Below the pieces are notes generated by a model. That model was not told the origin of the DNA, did no database searches, and was given only the letters and a program-made list of their open reading frames with translations. 64,000 nt of DNA from Ancylostoma caninum (lineage: Eukaryota; Nematoda; Chromadorea; Rhabditida; Ancylostomatidae), in contig JBAJFG010000009.1 in the NCBI GenBank assembly GCA_037903475.1, positions 682,001 through 746,000 on the forward strand, read 5' to 3'. Below are positions 55,115 through 64,000 of the stretch, piece by piece; the first letter of the stretch is position 1, and each line of letters starts with the position of its first letter. Position numbers and translations under genes: made by a program.

Positions 55115-55795
55115 CACAACAATAGTTGACGTGCAGGCGTCAAACATATCAATTGCTGGATGGAGAGCTTGTCAGCGCTATATATTTCTACATATAGCGT
55201 GTATTTCTATATATTAGATATGAAATATTTCAAAAGAAGCTGCAAAAAGAAGAAGTTTTCCCGAGCTTCTTCCCTAAGTACATGTGGGAATGTCAAAAAG
55301 GGCTTCGAAAAAATTTTTGTTGTCAAAATTTATCACAGTTAATGTGATTGTTAATTATTCTAGCCTCAGACAAAGTATCGCAGACATACGTACTACTGCA
55401 GGGCACATGGAGAACTTGGTCAGAGGCTCGGTCTGTTAAAAACCGCAAGTCTCGATTTAGTCCTACGCAAATCCCGGTACCCTCCTCCGCATGTCACAAA
55501 ATGGGGGTTTTTGAACAAAACTTATCACTCCCACCACCGCTCAAGGATTTTGAACTTATCTACCGATCACTCACCATTGCTCTTCGATTGCTTCATAGTC
55601 CGCTGCTTTACCTCTGCTCCATCCATGCTCACAGCCGAGATGCTACTCGAGGCGTCCACTAATGCTCTCATCGCGGGGACTTTCCAAGAGAAGGAAGTAG
55701 TACAGAGTCCTATCTACGCCTATCAGGGTCTAACATTGAAACGTAACCTCTAGAAGGCTAGAGCACGCTTTCCACCGAAAACAATCGGTTGCATC
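55115..55795. other. CAP gene 3' flank, no gene recognised
   Basis: The plus frames at 55348-55753 lack splice support or motifs. Nothing else is visible. Confidence 0.45.
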
Positions 55796-55799
55796 ATCG

Positions 55800-56110
55800 A
55801 CTACACCGATTTGATTAATTCTTCATTATTTTTGCCCACGGGTCGCTGACGACACGTGTATTGGATTGTTTAACACGCTACAGTTTGGTCCAGAATTATC
55901 GATTTGTGGATTTTGTCGATTTTTCCTTTTGATCAGGGAACAGTTAGGACATTGAGTACATGCGCTTTTCCAAAGTGCTGAGCACAAACATGACGAACAT
56001 TTTGCAACAAAGTACCGACTTATTGATTGTTTATAGATTCTGTGATTTTATTAAGCTTCGCTCAGAGTGAGACGACTTTGACGTAAGCGTTGAGGTCCTT
56101 CATTAGGTTG
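55800..56110 (+). mobile_element. Degenerate fragment related to the Helitron
   Basis: Two diverged units resemble the Helitron's internal repeat: ATTATCGATTTGTGGATTTT, TTTTGCAACAAAGTACCGAC and a GTGCTGAGCACAAACATGAC segment occur in the same order as in 5597-5945. Neither a TC end nor a CTAGT end is visible. Confidence 0.5.
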
Positions 56111-56895
56111 CCCACGCGTACGTCATCTACATTGCACAAAAATATCAAGCAGTTTTTACTAATCATGCTCTGTTGTACCTGCTCGGGTAAGCACATTCTT
56201 CAGTAGGGTTCTCGAACGTGGTGAGAGCGAACATGTCTAACAGTTTCCATCCATGAGATTACTATCCGAACAACTTTCACCAACTTTTAAAAACCGTGTC
56301 GTTTGATAGGCAGCTACGAACACCCGGAATGTGTTCAGTCAACACTCGTAAACTGTTGAAAACTGGACAACAGTCTAACTAGGAGTGTTCTCTCACCGTA
56401 TTCCGTACTTGCGGCATGTTTTGACTCTCCTGTTGTTGTGAAGAAAGTCCTCTTCGACTGCAGAACTGCAACCTGTAAGCTAGTCAAGTGATTCGTCCCG
56501 TAATCTGAGCAGGCATCAATAGGTTCCTAGCTAGACTACAATCACATACGTACAATACAATCACATAATATCATGCTTGGTCAGTGAAGGAGAAGCCCAG
56601 AAAACTGTTCACGCAACAACCAAAGTTTGAGTTGGATCCGGTGCTGACACTTGATTTGTGCATGCAACCCAAGAAACGTAGCCTGTTAAAAGAAAGATTG
56701 GTAATGATTTTGAGGTCTTTCGTGTACAGCATCGTTCTCGCCAGTTCACGAAGGCTTACTACTGTAAAGATCTGTGGAGTAAAGCTGTTAAGACGCACAC
56801 AGAGTTATAAGCACTGTATTCCATAGCATGTCAAAATAGATACCTTTATGAGCTCACATTATAAAAGGGACATTACAGAAGCTATACCGATGATT

Positions 56896-57008
56896 GCCAG
56901 TTTTTAGAGTGAACATGACAGTAAGAAGCCTGATAAACCTTGTTCTACGGGAAGTTTTCTAGAGTGAATATGACAATGAGAAGCCTATTAAACGTTGTTA
57001 CAGAAGAA
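56896..57008 (+). repeat. Two-copy tandem repeat, ~55 bp
   Basis: TAGAGTGAACATGACAGTAA and TAGAGTGAATATGACAATGA each continue with GAAGCCT(G/A)(A/T)TAAAC(C/G)TTGTT. A CCTCCGCATGTCC motif also recurs at 57163, 57212 and 57283. Confidence 0.75.
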
Positions 57009-57861
57009 GAACGGAGTGCAGAGGAACAAGTAGTGGAGAAATAGGCAGAACTCACAGCTTTGTGATGTCTGACTTTAGGGATTCTCGGATCACCTGCCAT
57101 GTTACTCCGCACCGATCCGAGGCTTTTATCAGTGTTCGTAGGTATGGGGCACCCCCGACAACATCCTCCGCAAGTCCCGATGGTTTCCTAGATTGTACCC
57201 TCGACGGCGTCCTCCGCATGTCCCAATGTAGGCGGTCACCGCATGATGAATAAACTTTCTTAAGAAATGAGAGCTATCGTCCTCCGCATGTCCTGACATT
57301 TTTGTCTGAGCTTCCAATAAATTTTGATCAGCTTCCAAGAATATATCCTCTTTAAGTACAACCGTCCACAAGCCACCCACCGCTGTATCGCCCTATCCTC
57401 TTTACTATCGCCCTCATTGTTTGGCGCCAGTTTGCTCCTGAACCAGGAACGGCCCTTTTCCTTGTATCAAGATCATTATTTGGCGCCGCAGCGCCCCTGA
57501 ATTTGTTGCGGATTCATTTCTCCGCCACAATTTGGCTTTTCTGCATCTTCTACTACTGCATAGACACGCCACCCGTTATCAACGCCGAACTGACGTCATT
57601 CTTCACCTACTTCGTCCATTGTATTTTGCAGTATAACACTCAGAAACAACACGCATGTATACAACTTTTTCCTCAATGGATAAGTCCACTCATTTGTATA
57701 GGAAAGAAAACAATCGTAAGTCACCCAAGCGAATCGTAGCGGCTAAACGTTGACCAGTTCATCTACCAGCGGATTTGCAAGTTTGCAAGTATCTGATACA
57801 TTTGGCTGGTTCTCTGTACAGCCATACATTTCCACGCACATAATATCCTATCTCTTGCTAA

Positions 57862-57995
57862 TTAGTAGCTCACGAGGGTGTCTGTACCCCAGGACCAGCC
57901 ACTACATATAAGTACAATGAGTGTCGATGGCGACACTCATTGTACTTATATGTAGTGGCTGGTCCTGGTGTACAGACACGCTCGTGAGCTACTAA
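57862..57995. repeat. 134-bp near-perfect palindrome
   Basis: Two 65-base arms separated by ATGG are complementary at all but two positions. The arms begin TTAGTAGCTCACGAG and end at ...ATGAGTGTCG before the spacer. TA steps at both ends are compatible with a Tc1/mariner-type palindromic MITE. It would form a long hairpin if transcribed. Confidence 0.95.
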
Positions 57996-57999
57996 AACT

Positions 58000-58790
58000 G
58001 AAAAAGCTACTAAACTACTGAAAAAGGGGGCAAATTTGTGAAATTTCTCTCCAGTGCCACCTGTTACGATCCGCCTAGCTGTATACCCTTTGGGTTGCTT
58101 TTATCCAGGTCAGAATTAGTGGAACAGATCAGTGATTGCAAAGTTGTGTGAAGGAGGAAAAGAGCATTAGGTGCTGTTAAAAAGCAATGGGAGATCAAAA
58201 GGTTAGGAAACACTAGGTGTAAGGGTGCGCAGGCAGCTAATAGCGGAGAACATCACCCTACACGTGTCAAGTCGTTAACGAAGATTTTTCTTCTCTGCGT
58301 TTACCTATTTCAAACCTATAAGATCAGAAAATCCGACTTTTATTCCAACCGAAAGAAGATCCCGACTTTTATTCCGACCGAAATACTCGCAATATCTTCG
58401 CATCCTTGTCCAGTTCACCATAACTGAAAAGCTTGACCCTTAATGTCATCCCAAAACGGAGCACTGGTGCACTGCACACACATGCAGATGACCACAGTTC
58501 GCCCCACCACCGGACGTTGGCGCTCTTCTCACTGATTAGTCTATTGATGATACGCTACTTTCTCACAATGGAGCATCTGTGCAATCTCACACCAGTAGGA
58601 CATGAAACAAAATTTCCGGCTACCGAACGCTGGTGGTCCGCTTACATATAAGTGGGACTGGCCTTTTCGCCAGCATTACCTTCCATCGCACAGCTCTGAG
58701 ACGTTCCGTGACATTTCTCCACTATTCAACGCCGGTAAATTAGTCCGGTTAAACTACTCAGCGTCACCGCCCTCTTACACCTCTTCCATC
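58000..58790. other. No gene recognised
   Basis: This is non-coding spacer between the palindrome and the second duplicated block. Confidence 0.45.
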
Positions 58791-58800
58791 TTACATAACC

Positions 58801-58893
58801 CATGAATCAATGAATGAATGAAAGAATAAATAAATAAATAAATAAATAGAAAAATAAATAAATGAATGAATAAAAAATGAGTGAATGCGTGAA
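58801..58893 (+). repeat. (GAAT)n/(AAAT)n microsatellite
   Basis: It occupies the position that the (GAAT)n tract at 27703-27906 has relative to duplicated block A, so the microsatellite was part of the duplicated unit and then changed in composition. Confidence 0.9.
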
Positions 58894-58894
58894 C

Positions 58895-60300
58895 AGCTGC
58901 GACAGACAAGTCTGAGAAAACCGGTCTTATTTCATAATTTCTAAGATTATTCATAATTTCCTGTCCATTTTTTTCAGGTTGTGGGGCAAAAAAGCTCGGA
59001 CAGCAGGGCACATTTTAGACGTTTTCATGCCAAATAATTCACTTGAATCGTTCTCTCTAGGTGCAGATAGATGTAATGCAACTCAATGGCTCTCGAATTT
59101 TTTATTGACTACATCGAAATGCTCTGCTTTTTCCTTCCTCTCCCTTCCCCCTAGGCCACAATTTCAGCTAGTTTTTGAGTGAATGTCCTTATTCTTATAG
59201 AAACAACCCTAAAATGGCGTTTTTATTGAGAGTTACTTTTCCTTACCCACTCTTACAACAGTTTAATTCTCAGACCCTGTATATTTTGATATAGGAGCAA
59301 AAAATAGTAAAAGTAATGGAACATAATCAGAAAATAATAGTAAAAAGGCATCGAAGAATGAAAAAGTATGAATGAATGAACAAATGGTGATGTCAGATGC
59401 TTTCTTTTAAAAGAACATGACATACCGGACTCATTATTTCTTTTTCCTCTTCCTCCACCTAGACCACAATTTCAGCTAGTTTTTCGGGATGAATGTCCTC
59501 ACTCGTATAGAAACTTTCTTAGAAAATTGAGTTTCTGTTATAAGTTACTCCTTGAAATACATTTCTGTCATGAGCTGCTCCCCCATTTTTTAGATTTTGC
59601 ATATTGCATCTTGAACTTGCAAAACAGGAATTCCGCTCAACCGTACTACGTTCAAAACCTTCAACGCCATTATGATGAACTGAGATCCATGTACTACATG
59701 TTGAGGTGCTTTTTTGTTAAACTAGTTGTGATTGTCAAAGCGCTGAAGGAGAATTGCTTTCCCATCTTTCTTTGCCCCTGTTTTTGCAGCGGATCTCAAG
59801 TGTTTCTCGAGAGGTTCACGTTCCTACAGGTGCTAAAACCTGTTGCTCTAATCACTCAGTTTTACACCCTTCATTATTTTGCCGCTACAACAACAGCAAA
59901 AGAGAAAGGACTTCCTCAGCACTGATGAAGCCGCAGGCGTTTTTATGTCGATGGTGCGAGGTGACAGCTCTCTGAAGAACTTGCCAGAATCGAAAGACAA
60001 AGTGGCACGCGTGGCACTTTTTCAAACACAATTTTTCTTCTCGGATATCTTCCACTGAACAAGTATGCGTTTCTTCAAGAAAAAGAAACGGCAGAAAACA
60101 CAAGAAAACGCTGCAGTTCTTGGGAGCAAAGAGTGCTAATGGCTCCTGTAGGAGTAGGAAACATCGACTTTACCTCCCACAAGGGAAAATTCTACCGTCG
60201 CTATGTGCCTAACCGAGAGATGACCGGAATATTCCTTCAACTCAGATACTTCATAAGTGCGGAAACTCTTGAGAAGCGTCTTAGTAGCAGAAACGGTAAA
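58895..60300 (+). repeat. Duplicated block A (second copy, compact)
   Basis: It aligns in order with 27910-28420, 31235-31680 and 32138-32200. About 2.8 kb present in the first copy (28.5-31.2 kb) is absent here. The exon candidate of the first copy (27994-28022) is broken. Confidence 0.85.
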
Positions 60301-60756
60301 AAATTCTATTAATTTCGTCAATGAGTGCAAAGGAAGTTGAGAGGAACCCAGCGCTCTGCTAGTCCGTCCCTACTCCTTCGTCTCGTGCCATAATGAAGTG
60401 AAAACTTCGTGGCTGGCGCAGGATATGGAACAAGTTTCCACCATGTATGCGTGATGAGAATCTCGTGCAAACATGATGTAACTATGGTATGAGGTTATTT
60501 GCATGGGAGCTGCATGGAATACGCATGCTATGTGCATGCGATGTGTATGAATTGATCTTGGAATGCTCATGGCCTCGACTAATTTTGATCAGATCAATCT
60601 TATGAATCCTTAAGAGCACGGATTTGGTTTTAGTGGCCCGCTGCTCCACCATAGCGATAGCACTGGAAAACAATATCACTGGCTTGCATACGAGATCTAT
60701 TTATTTATTTGATAAATACACCAATCAGGCGCGATAAAAAGATACGAAGGCAACGT

Positions 60757-62055
60757 AGCTATGAAGTCTTTCTCTGGAGTTCTATCAACACTAGATACTT
60801 GCGTACCCAAAAATGAATCCCTGACCTCTTGCGTGGCTCTCAATAGTGGGTGCCACCTTTTCGATTCCTGATCTGATGTTGTTTGACAAAAACCGAACAC
60901 GGCTTCGTTTTTTTTTTTGAAAAAAAAACCACTTTTAACGGAATTCGTGAGAAATATGGGGCCACAAGACAAATTCTGAGGATAAGGCTGTACATTTCCT
61001 CATTATGAACTCCTTTCATTCTCACTCTCAGCAGAATATCGCAGACTGACAGGAGTACATCGACACAGAAAGACATTTCCGCTATATCAACGAAACTATG
61101 AAGAAACGGGAAGATTTAGTTTCCAGAGTAAGCTGAATAATGGCAGATCTGGTAGCACATACAAAGGCGAGGCAGGCTACGTCGGAACATTCACTACATA
61201 CCGCGCTGCGAATTCCACTAGTACCGTACCGTGAAACATCGGCCAACTGCTCATGTTCTTCACTCCTGGAAGCATAACCTACGATCTGTCGATGATGAAG
61301 TTCCTAAGGTGAAAGGTGGGCGGCCCTGTATCTGCGCTCTCAAAAAATCTGTGCACCACCAAGATTTATATCGGAGAAGTGAGGGAAAAAAAGGATGCAA
61401 CCAGCCAACTTTCGGGCAGCCGGCCACGCGGTTCCGTTTGAACACGTTGAGCATCACGCATAAACACACCATATGTTACGTAATCGATGCAGTACGGAAA
61501 GGTGTGCGTGAGAGGCAGCCAAAATGCGCCAATCAGAGTCGCCTGGGTACGCCCTTTTCCCATCACGATGATACACACCCTATAGGACGCAAACACAATC
61601 GGAGATAGTAAAGTGATAGATAAACAAAGACAGGAAACAAAAAGAGAAAGATAGATAGTAATACCTGTGAGGAGGTGTGCTGACAACGGTAATATCTTCA
61701 TTTTTTCGCGTATATTGTCAATCCAAAGAATATTGCGACAATACTGACTCAAATTCGAGGAACGGAGTGATACGGTATACATATTGTAGATCAGGTTTCT
61801 GAGGCATTCGACTTGATGAGAATTTCCGAATAGGTGGGTTTTTAATATGTTCGAGCATCAGTATGTCGGGTAACTGGGTCTTTTACGAGTAGATGGTGTT
61901 TTGTGGTTACCGAATGTCGATACAAATCCATTGGATTTCTCACATTGAAGTCGAATGTCTACGATTTATGTACATCTACAATGATTAAGGTACGAGCATT
62001 GGTAGAGTGGTTAAACACCTAAAATTAGAACGTGGAACAACTACGATCTTCTAGC
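60757..62055 (+). repeat. Duplicated block B, part 1 (second copy)
   Basis: The counterpart of 48838-50150 in the same orientation with many point differences and small gaps. Confidence 0.88.
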
Positions 62056-63789
62056 TCTACATTAGCTCGTGAGTCGTCCTATTTTTCTGGGATTGTTGTC
62101 CCTTCCTCCGCTCGCACTTCACTTCACTAAGTGTGAGTGAGATCCTGAACTGACAGTTTGAGACCTAGGAGGAGAAACACGTTTTCTTCTACGTTTCTGC
62201 CAATTTCCATAACAAAGGTTGTAAACATTCTTATCCACATAGCCTGGTTCGCGAGAGAATATACATATCCGTGCTCGTGACAATGGGTTCTTCGCTAGAA
62301 AGTGGTGCATGATGATTAGGGAAGGGGGAGGATTATCACAAAATCCATATTGTTTTTGTACCATAATCCCATTTTCGTCTGTTCACTATGCAAGAAGTAC
62401 CTGTCACCCTACTAAGGGATGTTCATTGGTAATGGAGTTCGGCTGACACAGAGAATGGATTGCAGATTGAGCATCTCCGGCTTCACTTGGAAAGGTGTAA
62501 CTGGTTCCAGGAAGCTATGGCATCTCATTACCGCTCACTTCTTAGCACTACCTCGACAATACGCTGTAGCTTCATGTAATACCTCATGTTTCTCATGTTT
62601 GAAAGGTCTTATTGCTTCTCGGGCTGTCTTTTTTTGCTCGCGTTGTTCATTGCGATAGCTCGATTCACCTGAACTTCTAGGAAGGTATAGCGAAGTAGCA
62701 AACGAGTTTTTTGTCATAGATGTGATCGGATTTAGCATCAATATGAATAATTTATTAGGCCGGTCCAAGAAAGTATGTTTCATTTGTGTTTTCCGCAACT
62801 TCGCGGACTTATAACTTTCGTGGAGCATTGTTTAGATATAATTAGGTAAATCCATTGACTCCCGAAGGAATCGCGCTTACATGTGCAGCTGTGAAGAAAC
62901 AGCCCGGAGTAGGTAATAGAGCAAAACTTTCAAGCACAGCAAAGGAAATGCTCGGAAAGAAGTTTGTTTATGCTTCTACGGGGGGAATCCTAAGTTGTAC
63001 CAGCCTTTAGCAGTGGGAACGGTTGACAAGCGGGTATTTCGAAACCTGTTGCCCACAACGCTACAGGAAAATCAGTTAAAATGAAAAATGGTATTGCGTT
63101 GCCTCGGCATCTTTTGATTTTCAATATTTCTAACATCAGCGAGCACATTCCCACTCGCAGAGTAGAAATCTTTGGTTTCCGTATAGGTTTCCTACCACGG
63201 AAGAGAATTTACACTTGGAGGAAATCATAATCCCTTAGAATCAGACCAGCACATTTACGCCAACCTAGCACTTTACATGATTATTCGAATATTCGACTAT
63301 TCGAATATTCGAGGACTATAATATCCGAACATTCCTGTTCTAGTACTTTTAAAATTTCCAATTCGGATATTATTCATTCGGTCGAATGATTTCGAGAGCC
63401 TCGAATGTTCGAATACCGAATATTCGAGGCCAGCTTTCGAATGTGTTAACTATACTTTCTACGTAGATTATAACTGACAGTTTTGATGTTAATCACGTTG
63501 TTATACTTCTAGTTAATTGGTTTTTTAATGTTTGTCTGTGCAAAAGAACCACCTAATATTCGAGAAATTCAACTATGTATGTCATAACGTTCAACGTGCC
63601 CATTTCTTTATGGAAGACGTGATCCTTTCCATTTTAATCGGGAGATGTTCCGATCCGCGTTTAGCCACGCTCATTTACTCGGGAGACATGAAGTTCTCCC
63701 ACGACAGTGAATATAAATGAACTCGAGAAATAAAAAGAAAGTTAGAGAGAGGGGGGAGGGGAGGGAAACCAAAGGCAAAGAGCTGAGGA
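62056..63789. other. Extra DNA inside the second copy of block B
   Basis: The first copy has only about 130 bp between its two parts, and this copy has 1.7 kb. No gene is recognised. It includes the A/T-rich TTCGAATATTCG cluster at 63278-63440. The frames at 62419-62828 have no support. Confidence 0.5.
63278..63440. repeat. Dense TTCGAATATTCG palindromes
   Basis: At least five variants of the self-complementary motif occur in 160 bp, including ATTCGAATATTCG and CGAATGTTCGAATACCGAAT. The same motif cluster occurs at 19990-20725. Confidence 0.6.
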
Positions 63790-64000
63790 ATGGGAAATGG
63801 CTGAGATAGTGAGGACAATGTTATGCGCGAAATCCACTGGTGCGCACACTGATAGGATAGGCGTTCAGGAATGGTTCGGTTGATAGCGGAAGATAAAAGA
63901 CTTTTTTCCGAAAGGTCCATTGTCGTGCAAGGGATTGGAAAAGCAATAATAATCTATAATTTTTTCATACCTTGCAATTCAGTACTACTTTTCTTGGCTA
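63790..64000 (+). repeat. Duplicated block B, part 2 (second copy)
   Basis: It matches 50280-50510, the region just upstream of the CAP gene, and runs to the window edge. Confidence 0.85.

Noticed and set aside
61990..62045. A-box-like GGTAGAGTGGTTAAAC
   Set aside because: No B box or acceptor stem follows, and the counterpart at 50100 differs in the key positions.

Overview
This is eukaryotic nuclear DNA, most likely from a strongylid (hookworm-like) nematode. Coding sequence occurs as short exons of 27-150 bases with GTAAG/GTGAG donors and TTTCAG/TTGCAG acceptors, set in large repeat-filled introns. One gene encodes a CAP/ASP-type secreted protein of the kind expanded in hookworms, and there is a nuclear copy of a nematode-like mitochondrial cox1 fragment. 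I saw no operons, tRNAs, rRNAs, CRISPR arrays or bacterial genes. Most open reading frames in the window are chance frames in non-coding DNA.

Two genes are well supported. (1) On the minus strand, five phase-compatible exons between 10613 and 2332 encode part of a cysteine-rich ectodomain of the invertebrate family I know as DUF7042-DUF7045. The gene runs off the left edge, at least one small exon between 9694 and 5044 was not found, and its 5' end lies somewhere right of 10613. A signal-peptide first exon at 28906-28846, beside a GC-box-rich island, is a possible but unproven start. (2) On the plus strand at 50959-55048, eight exons with consistent phases encode a complete 224-residue secreted CAP/SCP/TAPS (ASP-like) protein, with a TATA-like box upstream and a polyadenylation signal 59 bases after the stop. 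Several weaker exon candidates are listed with low confidence.

The rest is dominated by mobile-element remains. They include a non-autonomous Helitron (5452-6199), two hAT MITE copies in opposite orientation with intact 8-bp target duplications (8018-8296 and 43194-43464), an 870-bp mariner-like element (35037-35906), a mariner-type MITE (20323-20500), several TTAA-bounded elements including a 2.6-kb composite with a nested MITE (44154-46759), a 134-bp near-perfect palindrome (57862-57995), and palindromic elements carrying inverted CCAAT boxes.

The right part also carries diverged duplicated blocks: 27.9-32.2 kb matches 58.9-60.3 kb, and 48.8-50.5 kb matches 60.8-64.0 kb in the same order. 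Because the second pair is the DNA just upstream of the CAP gene, a tandem CAP paralogue probably begins just beyond the right edge. I found no clear evidence of an undescribed biological system. The most informative signals are the CAP locus duplication, the NUMT, and elements carrying splice-donor or CCAAT-box motifs.
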